Of a stretch of 64,000 bases of DNA, positions 1 to 11,900 are shown piece after piece; the first letter of the stretch is position 1; every line of letters starts with the position of its first letter. Source of the stretch: Dermanyssus gallinae. Taxonomy: Eukaryota; Arthropoda; Arachnida; Mesostigmata; Dermanyssidae. The position numbers and the translations under genes are program-made. The stretch covers positions 186,001 to 250,000 of the forward strand of contig QVRM01002200.1 of assembly GCA_003439945.1 (NCBI GenBank). Direction: 5' to 3'. Under the pieces are notes generated by a model, which made no database searches, had not been told where the DNA came from, and saw nothing but the letters and a program-made list of their open reading frames with translations.

Positions 1-1
1 T

Positions 2-3000
2 GGCTGGAGTCACAAGAAGAATGTTCCAGTTATAAAAGAAATGTGCACGAGTGGCATTAAAGTAATATGTTTAAACGAAGGTAATTTTCCTAAAAATTTC
101 GGAATCTCTAGTTTTGTGACGTATGTTGACACAGATTGTCAATCAACCGGCACACCCTCACTGGCTACAATTCTCGTTGACGCGAATGTAGAGCAGTGCG
201 AACTGTCGCTCCAATCGGTAGACGGGGCTCGCATGTGCGGGGTATCTGTCAAACTGCACGACATAACCATGAACATAGTTTCGGTTTACCTCTCACCGAA
301 CAAAGCCATCAATATGACTCAATTAATGGATGTGTTGTGCCAGCATGCGCCACTCATCCTGGCAGGCGACTTCAATGCAAAGCACCCTGCATGGGGCAGT
401 GCGAATGTAACCAAACGCGGGGAAGATCTGTTTAACAATCTTGAAACCAAAAACTACACAGTTATGAATGATGGCAGCCCAACGTTTATGCGACAGTACA
501 GCTCTGGTTTTGTGGAGTCTCATCTTGATGTCGTCGCAGTGAGCAATGAGTTAACAAATTACTTCACTATGGAAATTGAAGACAGCGCCACCTTCTCAGA
601 TCATGCTCGGTGCTACCTGTACTTGAAAACAGATAATGGCAAAAAGTGGAGATGGACTTGCATCACTGACTGGAGGAGATATAAAGAATATGTTAGAGAA
701 CGCCTATCTGCCGGAAACGAAGTTACTACTGCCATCAGAGAATCCCACAAGATGGCTACCAAGCGAGTCAGGGTTCCTCCATATCTACCCCCACCGGACA
801 TCAAACTTGCTGGCCTACTGCAGGAGGTAAAGCGTCTAAAGAGGAGATTCAAGAAACATGGCTGGTTGTCCGATTACTCGATGTTGGCATCAGTGATGAA
901 AGAGATAAATTCATACTCTGCTGACTTGCGGAAAAGACTTGAAGAGAAGTTCATCAAACAGCTAGGCGTCAACACAGGGTTGGGAGAGGCATGGAGTTGG
1001 ATTAAGTCAACGGCCGAAACCCAACCAAAATGTCCGCTGTTTGCAGTCTGTCGATCAACGGGAAAGTCATTGCAAACTGTACTCAATGATATGCTTGACG
1101 GGGCAATAAAAACAGCGGCCACGCCCGACACAGGAGAAACTCCAGGTACTGTCACTGAACCGCCTGCACAGCGCACATGCGATGAAAACGCTACTGATAC
1201 TGATTGCGATTTCACAAGGTGGGAGCTAGATCTGGCATTGGCCACTGCCAACGCAAGAAGTGCCCTGGGCCCCGATGGCATCAGCAACAAGCAACTGAGG
1301 TCACTGGACAATACCGGGAGAGGCCTTCTTCTTCGTGATCTTAATGCTATCCTCAAAAGAGGAGAATTTCCAACTGAGTGGAAAACTGGGGAAGGGGTAC
1401 CAATTCTGAAACAAGGTAGACCGCGGTCACAATTAGGCTCATATAGGGTGATAGTCAAAACGTCCTATGTCGGAAAGCTTTTGGAACGCATGATTCTCCG
1501 GCGCTTGCTTACATTATTACAGAATAAAGGAACATTAACGGATAATATGTCTGCCTATAGGCCACTACGATCGGCCCAAGATAATATTCTGGATCTAGCT
1601 ACTGATATCGAAGAAGCAGTCGCCAGAGGGGATCATGTCATGGCTGTGTTCTTCGACGTCGAAGGAGCCTATAACAACCTTGATCACACGGCCGTTGTCA
1701 CTAATTTGATAAAAGCAGGATTGAAACCTAGTAGCGCTATCTTTAAATTGATTGTGACTTTCCTGAAAGATCGTAGCATGTCAATCCGGTGCAAGGGAAC
1801 ACACACGGAGGTAAAGACTCTGGGTAATGTCGGCCTTCCTCAGGGAGGAGTACTTTCTCCAGTACTGTTTGTCATGACACTAGCTGGGCTGGCTGATGTC
1901 ATACCGGAGCATTTTAAGTTGTCTCAATACTCTGACGATGGTGCACTTTGGATTCGCCTCAAGGGTCGCACGATTAATCCAATCGCAGTGATGGAACTGC
2001 AACTGACCTTAAGAAAAATCGTATCGTCCTTAGGAGCTCTGGGACTCTCCATTGAGCCTTGTAAAACCAAGAGCATGGTATTCAATGTGAAAAGAGGACA
2101 GAAGCTTCTGCTGAGATTGGACAATCGACAGATTGAGCAAGTGAGCCAGGTGAGATTTCTGGGAGTGACATTTCAAGAAAACTGCAAATGGAACAGAGAA
2201 CTCGACATCATCAAGAAAAAGGGTGAGCGAGTGGCGAATATGCTGAAAAATGCTTGTGGAACTTCTTGGGGAATCAAACCAGATACGGCGATGAAACTAG
2301 CAGTCGCACTGTTAGGATCAAAGATTAACTATTCCCTTGGCGCAATGTCTCGATTAACAAAAAAGGACTATGGAGTTATAGACTCTGCTGTTGCTCAGTG
2401 TGGTAGAATAGCATTAGGACTTCTCTCTATGACATGTACTAAAGCTGTGTTGTCAGAGTGCGGTATTATGCCCGCGGAATTAAATAGACAATTCATCTTA
2501 GAATGCCACCTTCTGAGACTGTGCCGCAGCAGGCACAGTCTCATCTTAAATATATTTGAGAAAAGGGTGAATACCATGGCCTCCAGGCTACTACGGGACT
2601 CAGACTCGTTTCGAGAACCTCTGCTGGTACCGGGGTCTCATGTATTTGACGTCTCGACAGTCAAAGACTTGTCGACTCAGCTGTCAATAGAAGGTATATC
2701 ATCGAAAAAGAGCCAACACGAGAGTGAACTACGAGCTGCGAGTGAGGTTCATTTGGGCAACATATCAGTGGATAGCGCACAGATATACTTCACGGACGGA
2801 TCGGTGGATGGAGCTGCGGGAGGAGCAGGTGTTTTCCGAATCAACGACAACATGGAGATCAGCAAGCATATCGTCAACTGCAGCAGTTCAACTTCGGCCG
2901 AGCTGGTAGCAATATCTGAAGCATTGCTGCAGGAACTGAAGGAGCCATCAAATAAAAGGGTCGTGATCGTCAGTGACTCGCGTGCCGCCATCTCGAGCAT

Positions 3001-3616
3001 TCGGGCTGCAGATCCGTCAGGACCCGCCGCATCTCTAGTGGAATCTATCATCAAGGTGATAAGTTACCTAGGCCAACCTGTGGAGCTACAGTGGGCACCC
3101 TCCCATGTAGGCATTTACGGAAACGAGGTGGCTGATGCACTCGCGAAACGAGGTCTGCTTGCAAACAAAGGAGAAGTAGCAATATCCCTTGGTAAAACTG
3201 TGTTAAAGGCTAGAAAAGAAGCCCTAGATAAGCACTATGAGACTTGGAGAAGGCAGGGAACTACAACTAAAAGGGACACGATGCAGATTGCACCACGGCG
3301 AAAAAGTTTGACGATGATGCCCTGTTCCAGAAGAGAAGCGGTTACTATTCACAGGCTACGTTGCGCTAAAGGGATGACGCAGAGCACCAGGTTCCACATT
3401 AAAGTTGCGCAAAGCCCGCTATGTGATGTATGTTTGGTACACGATGATGTATTGCATGTCCTAGATAAATGTAAAAAATACGATACTGAGCGGAAAGTAT
3501 GGGAGAACGCTGTAGCTGCTGATCAAGTCGATGCAAGCCAACTTACTATTCGTATGAAAGACCAATATATAGAGGAACTCTTACAATTTGTTAGAAATGC
3601 TGAATTAATTGTCTAA
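2..3616 (+). CDS. I-type ORF2: APE endonuclease, RT, RNase H, zinc tail (5' partial)
   Basis: The frame is open from base 2 without a stop to 3616; the first ATG is at base 41 but is internal. Counting from that ATG (1191 aa), the apurinic-type endonuclease shows GDFNA near residue 109 and SDH near 186. The reverse transcriptase shows FDVEGAYN near 537, LPQGG near 598 and YSDD (YADD variant) near 629. RNase H shows TDGS near 917, AEL near 953, SDS near 977 and an HVGIYGNEVADALA box near 1023, so the D-E-D-D set is complete. A C-x2-C...H...C zinc pattern lies near 1128-1144. No frameshift or nonsense codon interrupts 3.6 kb, so the copy is probably young. Clade assignment by domain order; confirmation would need a tree. 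Confidence 0.9.
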   Translation, partial: GWSHKKNVPVIKEMCTSGIKVICLNEGNFPKNFGISSFVTYVDTDCQSTGTPSLATILVDANVEQCELSLQSVDGARMCGVSVKLHDITMNIVSVYLSPNKAINMTQLMDVLCQHAPLILAGDFNAKHPAWGSANVTKRGEDLFNNLETKNYTVMNDGSPTFMRQYSSGFVESHLDVVAVSNELTNYFTMEIEDSATFSDHARCYLYLKTDNGKKWRWTCITDWRRYKEYVRERLSAGNEVTTAIRESHKMATKRVRVPPYLPPPDIKLAGLLQEVKRLKRRFKKHGWLSDYSMLASVMKEINSYSADLRKRLEEKFIKQLGVNTGLGEAWSWIKSTAETQPKCPLFAVCRSTGKSLQTVLNDMLDGAIKTAATPDTGETPGTVTEPPAQRTCDENATDTDCDFTRWELDLALATANARSALGPDGISNKQLRSLDNTGRGLLLRDLNAILKRGEFPTEWKTGEGVPILKQGRPRSQLGSYRVIVKTSYVGKLLERMILRRLLTLLQNKGTLTDNMSAYRPLRSAQDNILDLATDIEEAVARGDHVMAVFFDVEGAYNNLDHTAVVTNLIKAGLKPSSAIFKLIVTFLKDRSMSIRCKGTHTEVKTLGNVGLPQGGVLSPVLFVMTLAGLADVIPEHFKLSQYSDDGALWIRLKGRTINPIAVMELQLTLRKIVSSLGALGLSIEPCKTKSMVFNVKRGQKLLLRLDNRQIEQVSQVRFLGVTFQENCKWNRELDIIKKKGERVANMLKNACGTSWGIKPDTAMKLAVALLGSKINYSLGAMSRLTKKDYGVIDSAVAQCGRIALGLLSMTCTKAVLSECGIMPAELNRQFILECHLLRLCRSRHSLILNIFEKRVNTMASRLLRDSDSFREPLLVPGSHVFDVSTVKDLSTQLSIEGISSKKSQHESELRAASEVHLGNISVDSAQIYFTDGSVDGAAGGAGVFRINDNMEISKHIVNCSSSTSAELVAISEALLQELKEPSNKRVVIVSDSRAAISSIRAADPSGPAASLVESIIKVISYLGQPVELQWAPSHVGIYGNEVADALAKRGLLANKGEVAISLGKTVLKARKEALDKHYETWRRQGTTTKRDTMQIAPRRKSLTMMPCSRREAVTIHRLRCAKGMTQSTRFHIKVAQSPLCDVCLVHDDVLHVLDKCKKYDTERKVWENAVAADQVDASQLTIRMKDQYIEELLQFVRNAELIV

Positions 3617-3743
3617 ATGAATGATATATAGCTGCCCTGAGTAGGGCTGACAGGCAGTCAAATGTGACGTGCTCTGGGTTTCTGAGATGAAACCCTCAAT
3701 TGTAATTACTGTTACAATAAACTCTAATAAATAAATAATCGAG
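3617..3743 (+). other. 3' untranslated region and (TAA)n-like tail of the I-type element
   Basis: Begins after the TAA stop and contains AATAAA motifs within the run AATAAACTCTAATAAATAAA. The A/T-rich short repeat marks the probable 3' terminus. Confidence 0.6.
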
Positions 3744-5541
3744 GTAGAATAAAGGGACCCAGGATTCACCTGCTTAACGAACTGATGCATAATGCAGGCA
3801 AACTTCAAGACGGGTTGCGATGTCCCTCTGTTAACAATCGGCTGATGAAGTTATTTCATGACTGACCACCAGGAGTCTGCCTGCTATAAGCCTAGTTATT
3901 ATTGGATTAGGTGCCGGAACACAGACAAACCTGGTGTGTCTATGTTTTAATAATTTTAATCTAATGTTAAGCGAACACATTGTTTGCTGTTTCCGAGATA
4001 GGTGCAAGCTATACCAATTACCCCCCCCCCCCCATTATTTGTGGTGTACCCCATCTGTAGTAATTGCAGGTAGTTTTTCACATTGGCCTGGGGAAGCAGG
4101 CTATTTGTGGCCCGTCTACGCAGAGTACAGCCAGCGGCTATGGAACGGTATTCCCCGGTTTTCTTTTTCAGGGCAGGAGTCACCTCTCGTACATGATGCC
4201 TTTCATACCCTCCGGAACTTACCCGTTACGCATGATGTTGCATATCGTGGCGAGTGTAGGGAGAAGGCGTATTAGAGTCGGACGTAAGGCCGCCCAGGGA
4301 TGGTTAGGCTTGCCATAACTGCGTAACAATGTTGCAAGCGTGCTGAGGACTTGCTGCGACAAACTATGGAATATAACAGAGCGGTTACCGCTTATTGGCG
4401 TACACATAAATCTGTTACTCATATTCTATTTGTCTGCATCCCAGAATATTCAATCGTTTAGAGGAAATGACTGCACTGACAGACACATTTTATTACGATG
4501 TTTCAAAGACTTTCCCCTTCGAACCTAGTACTAATGACCAACATCAAGCGGCAAGATCTGGCATTAACAAACAAACGTTTTTGAATCGCCGACACGGTAA
4601 GTCTGGCTGAAACTACAGTGACATTCTCGATGTACAAGTTAACCCTTGGTAATGCTTCAATCAATCTCATCGCAATAAGATTTGTACTTATTTAATGGTG
4701 GCTCAATTCTTGATCGGAAAATTAATAGGTAAGATTTAAACTTCATCTCTCTAATGCTTTGTTTATTTTTGAGTCGTCGGCAGAGTTGTATGGAGCGTCC
4801 TCCACCATTGCACAGTTTGCAGTACAATAGGTATAGGTTTGTGCAATCGAAGAATACGATTATTGTCCATGCGGCGTATGCACGCAGTTTGGCTGGATTG
4901 CGTTCGTCGAGGATCACTCATGGCTCGTAGATTGTTTTATGGTTATAGCCGGCAATCCGACCAATACCACAGCCTGTGAAGGCGAATAACTGTTTTCAGA
5001 CAGTGGTGCTCCCTCGACTACGCGAGCTTTGCCATTTCCCTTCTTAGAGATGTCATGCCCCCCTTGTAGATTATGTCGACCACCACTGCTTCCAGATAAG
5101 TCTTAGTATTTGCGTAAATAAAGCATACCAATACGGGGAATGATTGACTGAATGTGTCCTCATGTGCGGCATTTAAATCAAAACTGTAAAAGTTCGTCTG
5201 ATGCTGATTATTGGTAATTAAAGTTATTTCCTTGATTGTATTATAAAACTGCAACCACTACCAGAGTCTATCAGTGTCAGGTGTACACTGTAACTTGCTT
5301 GTTATCACACACTGTTACTTTTTGATTGTATGTTTGATCACAATTGTTGTTAGTCCCGATCAGTGCTTGTGCTGTATTTTGATCTGTTTTGTTTGTACTG
5401 TTGTTCCCATTGTCATCGTTTTGGGGCTCGCTTTGTGTATCTTCGAGTCGCCGGCGAGAGCTGTACAAAGTGATGTTGTCTTGTATTGTTGCACTGTTTG
5501 CACTGCAATAGTAACTTTCTGCAGAAATGAGCAGTGCAATT
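3744..5541. other. Non-coding stretch downstream of the protease gene
   Basis: No exon or recognisable element was found. A 13-base poly(C) run lies at 4021-4033. Two related segments, 4772-4852 and 5446-5528, share the pattern GAGTCG(T/C)CGGC..AGAG followed by TTGCAC(A/T)GTTTGCA, suggesting an unidentified dispersed repeat. Short ORFs here look random. Confidence 0.4.
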
Positions 5542-5547
5542 TTTATT
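5542..5547 (-). promoter_or_regulatory. Candidate polyadenylation signal of the protease gene
   Basis: AATAAA on the minus strand, about 196 bases past the stop codon at 5743. It is the first such hexamer seen downstream of the gene. The role is inferred from position only. Confidence 0.45.
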
Positions 5548-5742
5548 CATACAGGGTGTACATATACAAATGGGCTTGAACTAATATAAGCTTGCTAACA
5601 ATACATGTGATCCGTTGCTAGTAATGACCTAGTGTTGCTTAATAACTTATAACAATAATAGCGTTATTACGCAGATAGCAGTATTTACTTGATGATTTTT
5701 TTTAAAAGACGCTTTCAAGCAAGCTGGTGGTGTTGTTCGAGT

Positions 5743-5945
5743 TTATTCGTTCCCGGAGAACATGCCGTAGGTGGCGCGAGAGGCAACTCCACACCGATTA
5801 TCATCCATGGCGACTCGTATGTAGCCATTCTCTCCCCAGTATTCGGACCACGAGTTTTTGATAATCCAGTACTTGGTACCTTTTGAGGATTCTCCGTAAC
5901 CGACGACTAAAACCAAGTGGTTCAGTTTATCAGTTGGTTCGGCGC
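5743..5945 (-). CDS. Protease exon with catalytic His and Asn; C-terminal, terminal exon
   Basis: The exon begins after a good acceptor (pyrimidine-rich, ending TACAG) and finishes the Ser codon split by the phase-1 intron. It encodes 66 further residues and a TAA stop at 5743-5745. The catalytic His is codon 5917-5919 in [13 protein letters not shown], and the catalytic Asn is codon 5854-5856 in [10 protein letters not shown]. The ending [13 protein letters not shown] is typical of C1A peptidases. Confidence 0.9.
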
Positions 5946-8900
5946 CTGTATGACAGACAATATAAATACGCGTTGTGACTGATCTGAATGACCGTTAGAG
6001 TTTTAAAACAAAAGGCAGATTAAAATAGCGTTAAATATTTCTTATTGGCAATGTGGTGTAATGTATTTGACGTTCAACTACCTATGGTTAAGTTAGCAAA
6101 AATATGCAGCAACGTCGTGAGCTGATGAACTGGACATATGGAACAAAAATGGTAAAAAGTCGACACCTGGCGACACGTACGCTATGTCAATTATAGCATT
6201 CGCCTTTAGTTGTTGTCGTCACATGGATTGTGGATTATAGGATCGAAGTAAGTTGATGTTAATTATAAGGTTGACACAGAGATATCTATGTTACTTTCAG
6301 AAATAAATAGTCTACGCAGATTGGCCCAACGCGTGCATATAAACTGAGAGGAATTCCATTGCTAAACACATCGACGTCAGTGCCACAGGCCTTAAGGCCC
6401 ATTGCGAGCGTCGAGAAATATTTCTGTACTAAATAAATGTTAAATAAATATGTATGTTATTTAAAAAAAGAAACTTGATGTTTACGCTGCAAATTGTCCG
6501 TATAAGCAGCAAACAGCACATACGCAAGCACGGCGACACCTACTCAGCCGCCGTATCACTCGTATTCGCGCTGTCTACATACAATCATGCCCGTTTGTTT
6601 GTGAAAGCTAGCGTCGGTGCACTCCCCTATGTGTTAGAATTCGTTTTGTTGTTACTTACTGCAGTCAGGATCATCATAAATTCCACGCGAGTAGAACCTC
6701 AGTGATGGTAATGTGCCGTCCATTATAACCACAGTAGGTCCAACGTGGGCGACAGCCGCCATAAGATACCGGGTCCCGTTTAGGTAAATGAATGACGTCA
6801 GATTTCTTATTTGCATTTCCACCTTTGTATCGTGACATTTCCCGTTCTTGTTAAGACATACAGTGCATCAACAAATATGTTACATTCGTATGCTTGTTAG
6901 CACTTAACATTAAGTATAACATAGGCACAACAAAGTACAGACAAGTAGTAGTCAAACATTTCTGTGTCAATCAATGAAGGGACAATTGAACGGTAATATT
7001 TTCTAACCAGCTCGGCCTCGCTGTAAAATGAGGGTGTAGTGCTTGAAGAAGAAACCTAATGTTTGATGTGAATACAAAATATCTGAAGTAGAGACACAGC
7101 GGTGGAGTAGTCTAGAAAAGCTACTAGAACCTTCTTAAATTTGTCATTATGTTCATCTAAAATTGTGATTGCAATTGCAGAACACAAATAGACACGGGTA
7201 GATGCTTCGTTAGACCTGCAATCGTCAAATTTGCGCACCCCTTGAATACCACATTATATTTTCAAATATGTCAATTGTCGACATCCTGGGATCCATGGAC
7301 TACACTGATGGAGAACATCGATGGACGCAGATATTCTGGGTACGATATATCCAAGCGGCAGTTAAGATTCACAGCAAGTATGATGGGTCATAGCTGTAAA
7401 CTCATGAGAATGAAAAACAAAGTTTCTCTGCAAAGGAGAATCTTGGCGACAGTATCATCGTACACCAAGGGCAGGTTGACATTTTAGAAATATTATCCCG
7501 ACAATAAGAAACATCACCCCCCTTATTCTTGCCGCTTCGTAAGCAGTGGGTGGGCAATTGTAATAATCAACTACCTGAACGTTTAGTAAATATTTCCTTC
7601 AAAACCAATATATTAAGTCCGTAAAAACTGCCGTTAGGTACCAAGTCTATAACCGGGTCTACACTTTCGACGTTTCACTGTGTGAGACTAAGCGTCGCCC
7701 TGTGGCTGGTGGGACCCAGAGGCACTTGGCTTGGGATGCCTCGTACGGCTTTTACTTATTTCATCACAGTTTCATAAGAGTCTAACGCACTGTTTATATT
7801 AAATGTGCACCGTTAGCTTCTTTATGCAGAATTGATAACAGAGAAGAGACATGTGGGTGTCCGGTGACTCCGTAGAAATAACCACATCCGTGTGAGGTAA
7901 AAAAAACTTAAGTGGATGTTTAATAGACAGTCACAGCCTTTAGTAAATGTTGTATTTACTACTGGTTCAGGGCGGTGAGAACAACGTCTATAGACCATCT
8001 GTCCTACTTGTGTTGTCTGCAAGTGGCATCCGCAGCTAACTATGAATTACGAACGTAATGTTTTTAATATCATACAAAGAGACATAATATTATAAGAAGT
8101 GAGGCCACTAGAGCGTCTACCTATAATAGGCAAGTTCATAGAAATTCGTCACTCATCTGCAGGGTGGTCCGTTAGGCCCGGTCCTTTTAACTTTAAGTAA
8201 GAAATTTAATATGTCGGTTATAGAGTCTATTTAACATATAATACTATTTTTAATATTAACTTGATGCCGCTATGCTAGAAAGTCCAGGTGATCCGGTTAA
8301 GGCAGATTTTATTGTAGACCTAACACTAAAAAAACGCGGTTTAGCGCCGAATGCATCACAACGTGAAATTCTAAACGATCTAAAACATAACCTAAACAAA
8401 GATCTAAACATCGATTTACAAAAAAAAAACACCTGGATGCGAAGACAATGCTATCAGAGGACTTGGTGCTTGATCTGGGTCCCCAAGAATGCTCCAATCA
8501 GTATGTGTTAGATAAACACGTAGGCATGTCGGAAAACTTTTACAAACTTGAACAACCAAATGACCGCGTTATAATGCTACAGAATTCCTGTAGAGACTAG
8601 CTTAAAGCCCTGTCCTCGACCCAGATCGGCACAATACTGAATCCATATTCCTTCCTCACGGCGTGCGCGTTGAGGATAGGTGCTCTGGTCTACAAGCCAT
8701 GCTTGCGAATGCCGTGAATTCATTATGAGTTTTCATATGATAGGAAATGCTTAGCGTGAGCTTTTCCTATTTGCATCACAGCGGCGGCGGCCGTATCCTA
8801 TTGCCGCACAGCTTTGCCGAACCAGGATGGGCAGCAAAACAGGCGCACACTATTATGCGTAAACAATTTATGAATGTCTATTTTGCAATAACTCTGCTTT

Positions 8901-11900
8901 TAGTTATAAACATAATCTCGTCATTATATACATTTTGGACACTTCAGCGGTTATTTCAATTCATCATTTATTCACTCATGTAGAGTAGCATATCAACGAC
9001 ATAAAACAGAGAAAATAGGTATAAGAATATTAGTAATATAACAACAACATAACAATTCTCGAAATGGTACGAGTTAGGATAAAAAGAAAGCCCTCATAAG
9101 CAGGCTAGTTCATTCAATGATTGCACAAAGGGGCATTCTGCAGCATGATATCTAGTGCAGACTTCTCCGCAACGGTTACAAACACAGCTGTCATACTCGT
9201 CATGATACTCAGACCGTCTACATAGGGTGTGGTGAAAACCATGCACAGCAAATCGTGTTACCACATGTCTGTTAGTACGGTCTGGTCCCTTCCACTCGCC
9301 GTTTCTCATTGCGCCGGTGTTAACAATTCCGGATCGAGTTCGGCCATTTTTGCTTCCCATCTTTTAATGCACTCGTCAAAGGCGGTGGTGCGGGGGAGGT
9401 TAAAACGACGCCTCAAATCTTCCGTGAGGAGCGGACAATCCGCTAATAGATAAACGAGTCGGTTGCGCGTTGACGTGTGGTGTCCTAGGGTCCGTTTGAG
9501 AAAGGCTGCTTTTACTTGGTTTAGTTGATCCAGGTTTCTCATAGTCAGATGCTCCCATATTAGGTTAATTCCGTAAGTGGCGACAGGAGCCACTTTCAAG
9601 TCGAAGAGGCGGATGGCCGTGGCGAGGGATAGACGCTGTGGGCTTTTGATAGACGTTGCCGCTATCAGGGCCTTCCTACATCTCTCCATAACGTGTCTTG
9701 AGAACCCTACCCCGTTGTACGGAAGTGTTAGCCCCAAATAAGAAAAGTTATTCACATAAGAAAGAGGGTAGCTTCCAATGTGAAGAGTATCGTCCCTTGC
9801 AATTCTGCCCCCTCTTCGGAACTTAAGTGCTTCCGTTTTAGCAAGGTTAATTGTTAGCCCAAGACCCGTGACGGCTGTGCTCAACCTCGCCAGCGCTTGT
9901 TGAACTTGAAAACGACTTCTCCCATAGATAGCTAAATCGTCAGCGTACAGTAGCACCTTGACGAGGTCTCTTGATCCTCGTATTTGTTTTGGGAGGTCTT
10001 TCAGAAGTACAGAGAAGAGAAGCGGGCTTAGATTGTCCCCCTGCGCAAGCCCGGTTGTTTGCGAAAACGCCGGCAATTCCGAGACACCATCGTCGATGGT
10101 TACACGGTTCTCCTGTAAGATTGCCCCCACGAGATTAAGAATTTTATAAGGAACGCCAACCACTGCTAGCATATCGAACACGTGATCACGAGGAGCGGTG
10201 TCAAAAGCAGCTTTGAAATCGACGAAAACCGCGTACAAGGATTGACCTTGTCTAGAGAGGGTCTCCTTAACATCCTCTAAAAGAATCCCGCACGCTGTTG
10301 CCGTCGAGCGACCCCTTCGAAATCCATGTTGTTCGTCAGCGATGACGTCTGTGCCCTCCAGGAAGTCGGTTAACCTTCTCGTTATCAGGGAGGACAACAG
10401 CTTGTAGCATACGCTTTTCTTAGCAATGCCCCGCCAGGCCGACGGGTGAGTTGGGTCGCCTTTCCCTTTCGGGATCACCAGTAGCGTAGCATTTCGCCAT
10501 TGAGGAGGGAGATATCCTATGTTAAGGCATTTGTTGAATACGGCTGTCCAACACGGCGCTAACAGGAGCGATCCTTTAAGATGTTCGTTCCGAATACCGT
10601 CCGGTCCGGAGGCCTTATTAGAGCAGAGCCCCGTCAGAGCTTGCAGGACTTCTCTTATAGAGAAATCCTTGGCGAGCATGTTACGCTGCTCTGTAGTCTC
10701 TTCGTCCCAGACAGCAGCGAACAACGGTACTACAAGTGGGATTGTGTCACTTGATGCAAACATTTTAGTGAAGTGCTCCACGAGTGCGACGGAGCCAATA
10801 GGGCAAGATGTCTGTCCACCGCGAGTAAGCCATTTGTATGGCGCTCGCTCTGCGTCTGACAGGAGTACGGCCTCTTGTTGCTCTAGGTACTTTTTCTTCT
10901 GCTGGATGTACGTCTTTCGACAGACTGTTCGGAAGACGGCAGCTAAAGGTCTGGCCACAGGATGCAGTTCCGCCAAGAGACGGAGGGCATCCTGGATCGC
11001 GCGAGCAGCATGACAATTGCGATTAAACCACGGACGGTGTTTCCTTGTGTTGGGCCGCCGAACCCAGGATTGAAGAATCTCTATTAGGAGGCCAGCGTAC
11101 TGTTCTACGTCACTTCAGCGGTTATGGCACCGGGCAAAAAGTACAGAGACAACCGACTGCGTTACTCTACCGAGGCCTCAGTCACGTTTACCTGCCACAC
11201 CAACAAAAATTGGCCAAAATGATTCTGCAATATATGACCTCAACCTGACTCTGATTGTTTCCGCTACCCGTCCACAATCCATTAGCAGGTACACAAAGCG
11301 GTGCCGCGTACGGCAAGAAAAGAGTACGTTTCCTATACTCGTACGATGTAAAGCATTTCTCTAGCTGCGCAAAACTTGCCGCTCAAGTGTGGCCCTACAC
11401 CCTGCCGCGGCTGTAGCTCAGCATTGGCACAGGCTTAAGCTCAAGAATACGTACTACTGAACTCAGAGGCAGTTTTCGGAGTTCCCTCACCTCTGTGTAA
11501 ATAAAGGCAGTAGACACCTGAGACCTGTCGCCGATATGCTGGGTAATGGTCGTTCCCAGACAGTGTAGTGCACAAGATCTGCACAATCTTTCCATCGTAA
11601 ACGGCGAATTCATGCAGTGCTCCTCCAGGGTGAACTGTTTCTGAATAATTGGGCCTAATGCAAGGACGTGTGCATCGATCAGAAAGGCAGTAAGGTAGAG
11701 TCGCAACTGGTTCTCTGGTTGTTTGTTAAACTGTGCATACTTTCATTCTGCTGCGATCAATGTACACATGGAACTTGCGCTCCGCTCTCTCGAGCACATG
11801 CATCTTCCCCTCCTCATGATACTGGCGCTTGCTCTTTATAAGCAGTGCCTCAATGACCAGAGAGCGCCTCACGACCAGCATCCATCTTGGGGGCGGAACG

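Larger units (their letters stand above)
1..3743 (+). mobile_element. I-clade non-LTR retrotransposon, 5' end outside window
   Basis: The element enters from the left edge and runs to a 3' untranslated region ending in AATAAA-type repeats at about 3715-3743. The tail is built of TAA/AAAT units, as is usual for I-like elements, and there is no long poly(A). Its single visible ORF has endonuclease, reverse transcriptase, RNase H and a zinc-binding C-terminus, the order known for the I group. The host sequence resumes after about 3743. No target-site duplication can be tested because the 5' end is missing. Confidence 0.85.
9060..11119 (-). mobile_element. F-family APE-type non-LTR retrotransposon copy F1, 5' truncated
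   Basis: Inserted in intron 3 in the same orientation as the host gene. It keeps the linker (RPWFNRN near 11030), the entire reverse transcriptase and the C-terminal Cys/His tail. The endonuclease is missing. It is the best-preserved F coding sequence in the window, with one evident frameshift near 9310-9330. The 3' end, about 9060, follows a short A/T-rich stretch. Confidence 0.85.

Noticed and set aside
874..1458. 194-codon minus-strand open frame
   Set aside because: It is antisense to the I-type ORF2 and has no domain; a shadow frame.
4021..4033. Poly(C) run as a functional site
   Set aside because: A simple 13-base homopolymer without context; another C/G run at 49382-49395 is just part of the R1 3' UTR.
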